From PoT sp049331405 (GTDB lineage Bacteria > Planctomycetota > Planctomycetia > Isosphaerales > Isosphaeraceae), in NCBI RefSeq assembly GCF_049331405.1, contig NZ_CP186274.1:434001-498000 (forward strand): DNA of 64,000 nt. Reading direction: 5' to 3'. The notes beneath the pieces are model-generated. The model was not told the origin of the DNA, did no database searches, and saw only the letters and a list, made by a program, of their open reading frames with translations. Both the position numbers and the translations under genes were made by a program. Shown one piece after another: positions 10,832 through 19,969 of this stretch. The first letter of the stretch is position 1. Each line of letters begins with the position of its first letter.

Positions 10832-12079
10832 ATGCGTTCACGACGCCGTCGATGCGGTTTCACGCTGGTCGAGTTATTAGTGGTGATTAGTATTATTGCT
10901 GTGCTTGTCGGTTTACTTTTGCCCGCGGTGAGTGCTGCCAGGGCCTCGGGGCGCCGGGCGCAGTGCCTGAACCAGATGCGTCAGGTGGGGACGGGGCTCG
11001 TCGCGTTCCAGAACGCGCATAACGCGTTCCCCAACGCGGGGACGTTCACCGAGAACATACATGTCAACATCGCGGATCCGACGGATCCGAAGAACCCTTC
11101 TTACATCTGGGAATCGATCAGTGCCCCGCAGGATTTCCTGCCGAAGTTGAATCCGTGCATGTCGAACTGGGTGGTCGAGATTCTTCCCTATATTGATAAT
11201 CAGGAGTTATTCAATTCCTGGAATAAGCAGAACACCTACCTCGACCCCACGACGGTGAACCCCGGCAAGCCGAGCAACCTGCTGATCGGCAACACGGCGA
11301 TCCAGATCCTGCGATGCCCGGACGACCGCACGGCGAGGACCGGGGACGGGAACCTCAGCTACGTCGTGAACGGGGGATTCTCGCGCTGGCACGCGGCGGC
11401 CCCGGGCTGGACGGGCCCGCAGGTGGATGGTCAGGGCACGACTTACAACGACGGCCGGGTCGTCTGGGGGAAGCCCACCTGGGGCACCAATCAGGACGTC
11501 TGCAGGAAGCTCGGCGTGATGTTCCTGGGGACGCTCGGCAGCAAGTATCCCTGGGATAACATCCGGACTACCCCCGCCGACATCGAGGACGGGACCAGCT
11601 CGACGCTGCTCGTCACCGAGAACAACCTCGCGGGGGCCTCCACGGGGTCGCCCTATGCCGGGGGCTTGCCGACGAACTGGGCGTGTCCCTTGCCGAACTT
11701 CTGCATGTTCTTCGGCTCCGACTACGTCTGCCGGGCCATGGGGACCAGCTCCTCGACGACGGGTACTTATGACTGCTCGAGCGGCGGCCTGACGCCGAGT
11801 GCCGGTGCCATCGACGGCGCGGGCTGGTCGCACGCCAACATGCGCGAGACCTTCGAGAACATCAACTACGGCTACAACCTCACGGCCGAAGGGACCTTCC
11901 CGTTCCCCTACAGCGGCCACACGGGCGGGGTCAACGCGTTCTTCTGCGACGGCTCCACCAGGTTCATCAAGGAGACCATCGACGGGACCGTCTATTCCAA
12001 GATCATCACCCCGGCCGGGAGCCGGCTCCCGCTCTATTGCAAGCAGTTGCCCGTCTCGCAGGACGCGATCGGCAACTGA
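10832..12079 (+). CDS. DUF1559 prepilin-type pseudopilin-like protein
   Basis: A 415-residue protein with a type IV pilin-like N terminus: a short basic leader, the cleavage-type GFTLVELLVV sequence and a hydrophobic helix (IIAVLVGLLLPAVSAAR). The DUF1559 body follows, with RRAQCLNQMRQVGTGLVAFQNAH, LRCPDD, DGTSSTLLVTEN and a C-terminal HTGGVNAFFCDGSTRFIK, the family's H-X-DG signature. The ATG at 10832 has GGAGGG five bases upstream. DUF1559 proteins are abundant in planctomycetes and presumed pseudopilins handled by a type II secretion/pilus machinery. The codons of the hydrophobic helix (about 10875-10920) are unusually AT-rich compared with the rest of the gene. Confidence 0.95.
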   Translation: MRSRRRRCGFTLVELLVVISIIAVLVGLLLPAVSAARASGRRAQCLNQMRQVGTGLVAFQNAHNAFPNAGTFTENIHVNIADPTDPKNPSYIWESISAPQDFLPKLNPCMSNWVVEILPYIDNQELFNSWNKQNTYLDPTTVNPGKPSNLLIGNTAIQILRCPDDRTARTGDGNLSYVVNGGFSRWHAAAPGWTGPQVDGQGTTYNDGRVVWGKPTWGTNQDVCRKLGVMFLGTLGSKYPWDNIRTTPADIEDGTSSTLLVTENNLAGASTGSPYAGGLPTNWACPLPNFCMFFGSDYVCRAMGTSSSTTGTYDCSSGGLTPSAGAIDGAGWSHANMRETFENINYGYNLTAEGTFPFPYSGHTGGVNAFFCDGSTRFIKETIDGTVYSKIITPAGSRLPLYCKQLPVSQDAIGN

Positions 12080-12100
12080 TCTCGCCGTCTTCAAAACATG

Positions 12101-12134
12101 CGAGGCGAGGCCCAATCCATAGCGCCTCGCCTCG
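12101..12134 (+). terminator. Hairpin terminator after the DUF1559 gene
   Basis: Perfect 10-base inverted repeat, 12101-12110 against 12125-12134, with a further C-G pair inside and a 12-base loop. It starts 21 bases after the stop codon and is followed by a short T-rich stretch (ttgacttt). The weak T tail keeps confidence moderate. Confidence 0.5.
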
Positions 12135-12331
12135 TTGACTTTCCGGGAGCCGATTTCTTCGACGTAGGGGTCTTCGTTATAATGCGGGCATTCGACGGGC
12201 ATTCATGAAACTTGCTCAAGAGAATCCTTGTTCCACCAGGGCTTGGCCGAATTGGCTCGAATCATGAATTGAAGGTATGATCCGTCGGTAGGATTTGATG
12301 CCCGGATGTCGCAGGGCGAGAGGCCGGCACC

Positions 12332-12916
12332 GTGTACGATTCGGCTCGTAACCGCCCCGGGGTCGTCGAGGACTATCGCGAATACCTGGGGATTCTGACC
12401 AGGCTCAACATGAATTCTCGCCTGCGGGCGAGGATGGACCCTTCCGACATCGTGCAGCAGGCGATCCTCCAGGCCCACGAGAAGCGGGGGCAATTCCGGG
12501 GGACGACCGAAGGGGAGTGGCTGGCCTGGCTCCGCATGATCCTGGCGAATGCCCTGGCGGCGGCCGGCCGACGGCTCGGGGCCCAGGCGCGCGACCCGAA
12601 CCGGGAACGTTCGCTCGAGGCCGAGTTGATGTGCCCGTCGTCGGGGCCGGAGGGGCTGCTCGTCGCCGACCAGACCTCGCCCAGCGAGGGAGCCATGCGC
12701 GGCGAGGAATTCGTGCGGCTCGGTTCCGCGCTCGCCAGGCTCTCTGACGACCAGAGGCAGGCAGTCGAGCTGCACTACCTCAAGGGGCTCTCGGTGGCCG
12801 AGGTCGCCGAGTGGGTCGGACGCTCGCGACCAGCCACGGCCGGGCTTCTGTACCGGGGCCTCAAGCGGCTTCGCGAGTTGCTCAACGACCCGGGTGAGGC
12901 CTCCCATGCCCCTTGA
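12332..12916 (+). CDS. ECF-type RNA polymerase sigma factor (planctomycete type)
   Basis: A 194-residue sigma factor starting with GTG. Region 2 is visible as RMDPSDIVQQAILQAHEKRGQFRG then EWLAWLRMILANAL. Region 4 reads LARLSDDQRQAVELHYLKGLSVAEVAEWVGRS then a basic recognition helix. The DPSDIVQQ form is typical of planctomycete ECF sigmas linked to protein kinases. It overlaps the next gene, a Ser/Thr kinase, by 11 bases, so the two are translationally coupled and likely form one signalling unit in which the kinase controls the sigma factor. A TATAAT stands upstream at 12178-12183 without a convincing -35. Confidence 0.92.
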   Translation: MYDSARNRPGVVEDYREYLGILTRLNMNSRLRARMDPSDIVQQAILQAHEKRGQFRGTTEGEWLAWLRMILANALAAAGRRLGAQARDPNRERSLEAELMCPSSGPEGLLVADQTSPSEGAMRGEEFVRLGSALARLSDDQRQAVELHYLKGLSVAEVAEWVGRSRPATAGLLYRGLKRLRELLNDPGEASHAP

Positions 12917-15032
12917 GCCAGATCCCGAGAGCCTGCGCGATGAGGTGATCCTCAAGATTCTCGAGGCGCTCGAGGGCGGCCGGGATATTGACCCGGAGTC
13001 CATCATCGCCACGCACCCGGAGCTGGTCGGGGATCTGGAGTCGTTCCTGGCCTCTCATCGCGACCTCGCCCGATTGACGGCCCCCTTCCGGGGTTCGAGG
13101 CGGGCCGAACTCGGCGATGGCCTTCCCGGCATCGGCGCGATAGGGGACTTTCGGCTCTTGCGCGAGGTCGGCCGAGGTGGTATGGGGGTTGTCTACGAGG
13201 CGATGCAGGTCTCGTTGCGTCGCCGGGTCGCGCTCAAGGTCATGCCCTTCGCCGATGCCCTCGATCCGCGCCGCCTGCAACGCTTCAGGGCCGAGGCCTG
13301 GGCCGCCGCTCACCTGCATCACGAGCGGATCGTCCCCGTCTACGCGATCGGCTCCGAGCGAGGCATTCATTACTTCGCGATGCAGTTCGTCGAGGGGCAG
13401 AGCCTCTCCATGCTGATCGGCGAGCTTTGGCGATTGGAAGATGCCCGGGCCTTGTCACCGCCGCAGGACAATGAGGCTTCGAGGCTCGTCGCGACGGAGA
13501 TCTCGTCTGAGCGCTCTTCGAATCGTCGCCGCTATTTCGAGCGTGTGGCCGGCTTGTGCCGGCAGGCGGCACTGGGCCTCGAATATGCGCATCAGGCCGG
13601 GATCGTCCACCGGGACGTGAAGCCGAGCAACCTCCTGCTGGACCTGCGCGGGCAGCTCTGGATCACCGACTTCGGCCTGGCCCAGGTCGCCGGGGATACC
13701 GGGCTCACCATGACGGGGGAGATGCTGGGGACCCTCCGCTACGCCAGCCCCGAGCAGCTCCTGGCCCGAAGGGGGATCGTCGACCACCGGAGCGACGTCT
13801 ACTCACTGGGCGCGACGCTCTACGAGCTTCTCACCCTCCGACCACCCTTCGACGGCAAGGATCGCAACGAGTTGATCCGGCAGGTCGAGCGCGAGGAGCC
13901 GCCGCCCCCCGGCTCGCTCGACCCGGCGATTCCGCGAGATCTGGAGACGATCGTCCTCAAGGCCCTTCGCAAGGAGCCCAGCGAGCGTTACGCGACGGCC
14001 GAGGAATTTGCTGATGACCTGCAGCGGTTCGTCGAGGGGCGCCCCATCGAGGCGAGGCGGCCCACGGCGTCGGAGCGTCTGAGGGCCTGGTCGCGGCGGC
14101 ATCCGTCGATCTTCGGGGCCGGCGTCGTGGTGCTCGTCCTCGTCTCGATCGCGTCGCTGGTCAGTGCCGCGCTCATCCGCCAGGAGCAGGGGAAGACGCT
14201 CGTCGCCCGGAAGAAGGCGGAGGCCGCGTATCGCCGCGAGCGACAGCGGGCCGAGGAGGCCGAGGCCCGGTTCCGCCTCGCCCGCCGCGCGGTGGACGAG
14301 TTGATCGAGGTCAGCGAGGAAGAGCTGGCCCACGTGCCGGGCATGGGAGGCCTGCGCAAGAGGCTCCTCGCGTCGGTGCTCGGCTATTACCGCGAGTTCA
14401 TCGACGAGCGCCGGAGCGACCCCGATGCGCAGGTCGAGCTGCGCGACACGAGCCGTCGCGTCGAGACGATCCTGGCCGACCTGGCGGTCCTCCGTGCGGC
14501 GGGGGACCTGTACCTGCTGATCCAGCCTTCGGCGCTCGACGACCTCCGGCTCGACGACTCGCAGCGGTCGCGGGTGGCCGAACTCTCGGCCCGCGCCGGT
14601 AAGAACTGGATGGAGTCCTTCGGCGAACCGAGCCGGCTCCCGCCCCCGTCCGAACGCGAGCGGCTCGCCTTGGAGCAGGCCCGCGCGAACAAGGCCGAGG
14701 TCGATCGGATCCTTTCGCCCGTCCAGCAAGGCCGTCTCCGCCAGCTCGCGCTCCAGTCGGAGGGGCCGGCGGCCTTCCGCGAGCCGGAAGTGGTGCAGGC
14801 GCTGCGGCTCTCTCCCTCGCAACGCGAGCGGATCCGGACGATCGACGACCTGGCCCTGGTCAGGCCCGGCGAGCCGGCGCGCCCCGCGGCCATGAGTCGG
14901 ATCCTGGCGCAGCTCTCGCCCGAGCAGTTGCGGCGATGGGACGAGTTGATCGGCGAGCCGATCCGGGGACGCCTGAGCGCCTTCCCCTGGCCGATCGAGC
15001 CGCAACCCGAGGCGAAGTCGCCCGATCGCTGA
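12906..15032 (+). CDS. Transmembrane Ser/Thr protein kinase with extracytoplasmic LTxxQ-like region
   Basis: A 708-residue Hanks-type kinase. The ATP loop GRGGMGVVYEA is near residues 90-100, the VALK lysine near 111, HRDVKPSN near 235-242, DFG near 255-257 and the APE-equivalent ASPEQ near 280. A membrane helix at about 403-424 (FGAGVVVLVLVSIASLVSAALI) follows the kinase domain, leaving ~280 residues outside. That outer part begins as a coiled coil and later carries repeated L-S-P-x-Q motifs near residues 600, 634 and 669, recalling the LTxxQ motif of Spy/CpxP-type periplasmic proteins. The ATG at 12906 has GAGG six bases upstream; a GTG at 12894 is possible. Its overlap with the sigma gene points to joint function. 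Confidence 0.93.
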   Translation: MPLEPDPESLRDEVILKILEALEGGRDIDPESIIATHPELVGDLESFLASHRDLARLTAPFRGSRRAELGDGLPGIGAIGDFRLLREVGRGGMGVVYEAMQVSLRRRVALKVMPFADALDPRRLQRFRAEAWAAAHLHHERIVPVYAIGSERGIHYFAMQFVEGQSLSMLIGELWRLEDARALSPPQDNEASRLVATEISSERSSNRRRYFERVAGLCRQAALGLEYAHQAGIVHRDVKPSNLLLDLRGQLWITDFGLAQVAGDTGLTMTGEMLGTLRYASPEQLLARRGIVDHRSDVYSLGATLYELLTLRPPFDGKDRNELIRQVEREEPPPPGSLDPAIPRDLETIVLKALRKEPSERYATAEEFADDLQRFVEGRPIEARRPTASERLRAWSRRHPSIFGAGVVVLVLVSIASLVSAALIRQEQGKTLVARKKAEAAYRRERQRAEEAEARFRLARRAVDELIEVSEEELAHVPGMGGLRKRLLASVLGYYREFIDERRSDPDAQVELRDTSRRVETILADLAVLRAAGDLYLLIQPSALDDLRLDDSQRSRVAELSARAGKNWMESFGEPSRLPPPSERERLALEQARANKAEVDRILSPVQQGRLRQLALQSEGPAAFREPEVVQALRLSPSQRERIRTIDDLALVRPGEPARPAAMSRILAQLSPEQLRRWDELIGEPIRGRLSAFPWPIEPQPEAKSPDR

Positions 15033-15206
15033 GGCTCTCCAAAAAAAATCGGGACGAGAGCGCCACACGAGCCGAAGATTCGCATCCCTTACTCGTGGGG
15101 AGCTCCGTCGATTCCGGAGCGGCTCCCCAATCAGAGTGGGCCGTCACGGCGCGATGCAGAATCGCGTCGTGACTTGATTGAGGATTCATCCTTGCGAGGT
15201 GCTTCC

Positions 15207-18200
15207 ATGGGTCGACCGACATTCGCCCTGGCCTCTGCGATGATTGGCGCGGCGCTGTTCCTGGCTTCCCCCTGGCCGCGTGTCATGCGCGCCGCGGAAG
15301 AGGTCTCGAAGGAAGACGCCGGGGCGGGGGGCCTCTTCGCTCCGACGAAGGTGGTGCGGGTTGATCTCGAGGTCTCGCCGGAAGAGTACCAGGCGCTCCA
15401 GCCTCCGGCCATGTTCGGGGCTCCTGGCGCCGCGCCGCCGCCCGCTCCGCCGAAGCTGCCGGACGGGCGCGAGCGCGAGTCCGAGAAGAACCTCTTTGGG
15501 GTCGCTTTCCCGTGGGCGCAGGCGGCTTTGTCGGTCGATGGCCAGGCTCGCAAGTCCGTCGGCCTGCGCTACGCCGGGAATGGCTCCTATTTCGCGTCGG
15601 CCGGGGGCCTGAAACGCTCATTCAAGGTCGACCTTGAACGCTTCGGCAAGGGTGATCTCGAACGCCTCCACGCGATCCAACTCCAGAGCGGAGCCGTCGA
15701 CCCGACGAAGTTGCGCGAGGTCCTCGCCTATGCCGCCTTCCGCGAGGCCGGAGTCCCCTCGCCGCGCACGGCGCTCGCCGAGGTGACCCTCACGGTCCCC
15801 GGCCGTTATGACAAGGCTTACCTCGGCCTTTACACCCTGGCCGAGCCCGTCGACCGGGCCTTCCTCGAGCAACGCTTCGCGTCCGACGCGGGGCTCCTCA
15901 TCAAGCCGCAAGGCCTGCGCGGGATCGACTTCCTCGGTGACGACTGGGCCAAGTACAAGGGGCAGTATCAGCCGCTCTCTGAGTCGAAGCCGGCGGAAAC
16001 CGCGCGGCTCATCGACTTCGCCCGGCTCGTGCAGAAGGCCGATGATCGGAAGTTTCGGGACGAGATCGGCTCATATCTCTCTGTCGAGAAGTTCCTACGC
16101 TTCATGGCCGCGCAAGCGTGGATCGCTAACGCCGACGGCTTTTTCACCCTCGGTTACAACTACTACCTCTACCTGGATCCGAGCACGAACAAGTTTGTGT
16201 TCATCCCCGGCGACCAGGAGCTGTCCTTCGCCAACTTCCTGATGATGGGATCCGCCGACAAGCTCATGGATATGAGCCTGGATCATCCCTATTCGGGCGA
16301 GAACAAGCTGGTCGATCGCCTCATGGCGATCCCCGAGCATCGCGACGCCTATCGCAAGATCGTGGCGAGCCTCGTCGCAACGTCCTTCAAGCCGGAGAAG
16401 ATCATCGCGGAACTCGAGGCGCTCGAGGCCCGCTCGAAAGCGATCCTCGATCGCGAGGCGGAGGCGAGGGCCGAACGCGCCGAACCCCCTGCCGGGTTCG
16501 TGCCCCCGGGAGCCCCGCAGCCGCCCGACCTGCGGACGTTCGCCGCGAAGCGTGCGGAGTCGGTCGCCGAGCAACTCGCGGGCAAGCGCGAGGGCTATCG
16601 GCCGCAATTCCAGCTCGCGCCGATGGGGCAGTCGCCCCCGCCGAAGCCGATGGATGATAAGACCATCGGCGAGGTCGTGAAGGCTCCCCCGGGCTTCCGC
16701 GTCTCGCTCTTCGCCGCGCCCCCGAAGGTGACCTATCCCGTCGCCATCTCCGTCGGGCCCGAGGGGGATGTGTACGTGGCCGTCGATGAGCAGGGATCGC
16801 TCGGGCGCACTCCGGGAGGGGGCCGGGTGCTGCGTTGTATCGATGACGATGGCGACGGCAAGGCCGATCGCGTCACCACGTTCGCGTCGATGGAACACCC
16901 GCGCGGGGTCGTCGCGCTGGGGGACAGGGTCTGGGTCCTGCACGCCCCTTACCTGAGCGTCTACCGCGACGAAGATGGTGACGGCCGATCGGACCATAGC
17001 GAGGTCCTCGTCACCGGCCTGACCACCAGCCAGATCGACGAGCGCGGCGGCGACCACACGACCAACGGCATCCGCATGGGTGTCGATGGCTGGATCTACA
17101 TCGCCGTCGGCGACTACGGGTTCCATGGCGCGAAGGGGAAGGACGGGGCCACGCTCTCGCAACGAGGCGGTGGCATCATCCGGGTTCGGCCCGACGGCAC
17201 CGAGTTGGAGGTCTTCGCGAGCGGCTTGCGGAACCCGTTCGCCATCGCCATCGACCCGGCGATGAACCTCTTCACGCGCGACAACACCAACGACGGCGCC
17301 GGCTGGGACACGCGCGTCAGCCACCTGATCGAGTCGGGCGAATATGGCTACACGCAGCGGTTCCTCAATTTCACCGATGAGATCCTTCCGCCGCTCGGTG
17401 CCTATGGCCAGGGCGGGGGCACGGGAGCTCTCTCGATCCGCGACCAGCGTTGGCCGAAGGATTATCAAGACATCCTCCTGACCGGCGATTGGGGGCGGAG
17501 CGAAGTCTATCGCCACGACCTCCGCGCCGACGGAGCCTCGTTCCGCTCGAACCAGGATGTCTTCATGATATTCCCCAGGCCCACGGGTATGGATGTCGCC
17601 AGCGATGGCCGTCTCTATGTGGCGAGCTGGCGAGGGGGCGAGGCCAGCGTCTACGTCGGGCCCGTGGTCGGCTTCGTCGCCACCGTCACGCCCCCCGACT
17701 GGGTCGGCACGCCTCGCCCTGACTTACCGAAGGCGGGGCTCGATAGGCTCGTCGAGGCGATGTGCAGCCCGAACGCGTCGACGAGCTTCCACGCCCAGCG
17801 CGAGGTCATCCGACGGGGCGGGAGCCCGGAGAATCTCATGGCCTTGAATAGCCTGGCGACGGATTCGAGAAAGCCGCTTCAGGGGCGCGTCGCCGCGATC
17901 TTCGCCCTCAAGCAGCTCGAAGGGATCCGCTCCCATGAGGCCTTACGGAGCCTCGCCACCGACCCGGCTGTCAGGGAGTTCGCGCTGCGGGCCCTGGCCG
18001 ATCGGAGGACGGAGCTTGCCGGGGTCGATGCGAGCCCCTTCGTCGCCGCGCTGGACGATCCTTCGCCTCGCATGAGGGCCCAGGCGTTGATCGCCCTCGG
18101 GCGGCTTGGCGATGTCAGCGCGGCGGAGAAGATCATCCCGCTCACGTCGAGGCCGGGGGGCTCGACCATGCCGGTGGCGAAGCCCGCGCATGCCCAGCCC

Positions 18201-19166
18201 GACCCGGATCGGATCGTGCCGCACCTCGCGCTCCGCACCCTGGTGAAGTTGCGGGCGGACGACGCGTGCCTGGCCGCGATCGACGGTCCGCATCGCCAAG
18301 GGGCCCTGCGCGTCCTGCGGTTCCTGCACGAGCCGAAGGTCGTGGAGGGCTTGATCGCAAAGCAGGCGTCGACACCCACCCCCGAGGTCCGTCGCGAGGT
18401 CCTAGAGACCCTGATCCGGCTCTATCATCGCGAGGCCGACTACAAAGGGAGTTGGTGGGGGATTCGCCCGGACACCTCCGGGCCTTATTATGATCCTCAA
18501 GAATGGGAATACAGCGGGCGCATCGCCACGGCCGTCAAGGAGGCGATCCGGGCCGGTGACGCCGAGACGGTCGCTTTCCTCCGGGCTCAACTGGCTCGAC
18601 ACCGGGTACGCCTCGACGGGGTATCGGGTGGCGAGGACGTCGCCTCGGCGGAGCAGCCGACACTCGTCGTCATCGCGAAGCCAGACCCGAAAGATCCCAG
18701 CGTGATCGGCAACATGTCTTACGAGACCGCTTCGAAGCGGACGCTCGAGATGAAGGGAGACGGCAAGCGAGGCAAGGCCCTCTTCTCCGCGCAAGGGTGC
18801 GTGGCCTGCCATACCGACGCCGAGGGGCAGACGCCCAGGGGGCCGCATCTCGTGGACATCGGCCGGAGGTATAGCGCGGGCGAGCTCGTGGAATCGATCC
18901 TCAGGCCGGGCTTGAAGATCGCCCAGGGGTACGAGGCCTATTCCTTCGCGATGGCCGACGGTCGCGTCTATTCCGGCTTCGTGGTGGGCGAGAAAGGGGG
19001 GACGATCCAGGTCCGCGAGGCCTCGGGGGCCTTGCACGAACTCAAACGCGACGAGGTGGAGGAACGCAAGCGCCAAGAGGCCTCGGCCATGCCCGAGGGG
19101 ATCGTCGGCACGTTGAACCCCGGGCAACTCGCCGACCTCATCGCCTATCTGCAATCCTTGAAATGA
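15207..19166 (+). CDS. CotH kinase - PVC-type dehydrogenase - HEAT - cytochrome c fusion protein
   Basis: A 1319-residue exported protein. Signal sequence: residues 1-29. Residues about 45-450 match a CotH-type kinase domain (RSFKVDLERF, YLGLYTLAEPVD, WIANADGFFTLGYNYYLY, FIPGDQELSF). From about 482 follows a PVC-type membrane-bound dehydrogenase beta-propeller (APPGFRVSLFAAPP, GGDHTTNGIRMGVDGWIYIA, ASGLRNPFAIAIDP). HEAT-like helical repeats occupy about 850-1040. A C-terminal heme-binding domain has CVACH at 1198-1202 and ends LNPGQLADLIAYLQSLK. The ATG at 15207 has GAGGTG upstream; the TTG at 15174 is less likely. The propeller-HEAT-heme arrangement is common in Planctomycetes, but CotH at its N terminus is uncommon to my knowledge. 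Substrate unknown. Confidence 0.9.
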   Translation: MGRPTFALASAMIGAALFLASPWPRVMRAAEEVSKEDAGAGGLFAPTKVVRVDLEVSPEEYQALQPPAMFGAPGAAPPPAPPKLPDGRERESEKNLFGVAFPWAQAALSVDGQARKSVGLRYAGNGSYFASAGGLKRSFKVDLERFGKGDLERLHAIQLQSGAVDPTKLREVLAYAAFREAGVPSPRTALAEVTLTVPGRYDKAYLGLYTLAEPVDRAFLEQRFASDAGLLIKPQGLRGIDFLGDDWAKYKGQYQPLSESKPAETARLIDFARLVQKADDRKFRDEIGSYLSVEKFLRFMAAQAWIANADGFFTLGYNYYLYLDPSTNKFVFIPGDQELSFANFLMMGSADKLMDMSLDHPYSGENKLVDRLMAIPEHRDAYRKIVASLVATSFKPEKIIAELEALEARSKAILDREAEARAERAEPPAGFVPPGAPQPPDLRTFAAKRAESVAEQLAGKREGYRPQFQLAPMGQSPPPKPMDDKTIGEVVKAPPGFRVSLFAAPPKVTYPVAISVGPEGDVYVAVDEQGSLGRTPGGGRVLRCIDDDGDGKADRVTTFASMEHPRGVVALGDRVWVLHAPYLSVYRDEDGDGRSDHSEVLVTGLTTSQIDERGGDHTTNGIRMGVDGWIYIAVGDYGFHGAKGKDGATLSQRGGGIIRVRPDGTELEVFASGLRNPFAIAIDPAMNLFTRDNTNDGAGWDTRVSHLIESGEYGYTQRFLNFTDEILPPLGAYGQGGGTGALSIRDQRWPKDYQDILLTGDWGRSEVYRHDLRADGASFRSNQDVFMIFPRPTGMDVASDGRLYVASWRGGEASVYVGPVVGFVATVTPPDWVGTPRPDLPKAGLDRLVEAMCSPNASTSFHAQREVIRRGGSPENLMALNSLATDSRKPLQGRVAAIFALKQLEGIRSHEALRSLATDPAVREFALRALADRRTELAGVDASPFVAALDDPSPRMRAQALIALGRLGDVSAAEKIIPLTSRPGGSTMPVAKPAHAQPDPDRIVPHLALRTLVKLRADDACLAAIDGPHRQGALRVLRFLHEPKVVEGLIAKQASTPTPEVRREVLETLIRLYHREADYKGSWWGIRPDTSGPYYDPQEWEYSGRIATAVKEAIRAGDAETVAFLRAQLARHRVRLDGVSGGEDVASAEQPTLVVIAKPDPKDPSVIGNMSYETASKRTLEMKGDGKRGKALFSAQGCVACHTDAEGQTPRGPHLVDIGRRYSAGELVESILRPGLKIAQGYEAYSFAMADGRVYSGFVVGEKGGTIQVREASGALHELKRDEVEERKRQEASAMPEGIVGTLNPGQLADLIAYLQSLK

Positions 19167-19262
19167 TGACGTGACGTGAGCCAGTCCGACGAAGTCGCTC
19201 CCCCTTCGGCGTCGGGCCTATCCTTGTTGATCCACATCGCTGGTACGCCAGGAAGGAGTCCG

Positions 19263-19820
19263 ATGCACTATCTCGAATCCGTCGCTGATGCGCTGGTCGA
19301 CCGCACGGCCGATGAACTGATCGGGGCGCTCATGATCGCGACGATGGTGGCCATCGTCATGGGGGGCATCTTCGCGCTCGGGAAGCGGAAGTCGATCCAG
19401 TCCCCCTCGTTCGTCATCGGCCTGGCCCTTTTCGCCGGCCTGGCCTGCATGGCGCTGACGGCGGGCTACTTCGAGCATCTGAAGGCCTCGCACGGACCCC
19501 TCGGTGGCCGCAACATCCCGCACGTCCTGCGAGGCTGGCCGCAAGGGGGGCCGGGCCAGAAGCCGCCCCAGGGGGGCTGGGATCCTCCCGCGATCGGGTG
19601 GTCCCCCGGGTTCCACGCCGTGGTCGCGGCCGACCTGAATCGCGACGGCCGACTCACCGTCGAGGAGGCCACCGAGCTCGTCGAGAAGGCCGACGCCGAC
19701 GGCGATGGCTCGGTCGACTTCCACGACATCGACAAGATGCTGATGGGCCGCTTCGCCCCGCCGATGGCCCCTCCCAGGCCTCCGGTCCCGCCCGGCCCCG
19801 GCAAGGCCGCCACGCCTTGA
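19263..19820 (+). CDS. Membrane protein with a pair of EF-hand motifs
   Basis: A 185-residue protein. Two membrane helices lie at about 20-40 and 50-70. After a Gly/Pro-rich linker come two calcium-binding loops: residues 124-135 (DLNRDGRLTVEE) and 144-155 (DADGDGSVDFHD). A Pro-rich tail ends the protein. The ATG at 19263 is set by AAGGAG upstream at 19253-19258; longer readings begin in noncoding sequence. It follows the CotH/dehydrogenase fusion by 96 bases on the same strand and may be cotranscribed. No family name is assigned beyond EF-hand. Confidence 0.85.
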   Translation: MHYLESVADALVDRTADELIGALMIATMVAIVMGGIFALGKRKSIQSPSFVIGLALFAGLACMALTAGYFEHLKASHGPLGGRNIPHVLRGWPQGGPGQKPPQGGWDPPAIGWSPGFHAVVAADLNRDGRLTVEEATELVEKADADGDGSVDFHDIDKMLMGRFAPPMAPPRPPVPPGPGKAATP

Positions 19821-19903
19821 GGCTTGCCGCCGATCTTCAGAGAGTATGATCGGGCGAGACACGTTGGCCTGAGCCGATGAACAAGCCGCGAGCCTGAAAC
19901 AGA

Positions 19904-19933
19904 AAGGGCCCGGACCATGAGGTCCGGGCCCTT
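19904..19933 (-). terminator. Strong hairpin between convergent genes
   Basis: Perfect 13-base inverted repeat 19904-19916 / 19921-19933 with a four-base loop. It sits between the EF-hand gene (ends 19820) and the oppositely oriented oxidoreductase gene (ends 19970). On the minus strand the stem is followed by a T-rich tract (tctgtttc), so it best serves the oxidoreductase gene, but it may stop transcription from both sides. Confidence 0.75.
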
Positions 19934-19969
19934 CGCAAAGGCACGATACGTCGACGGAGTTGAGCGATC

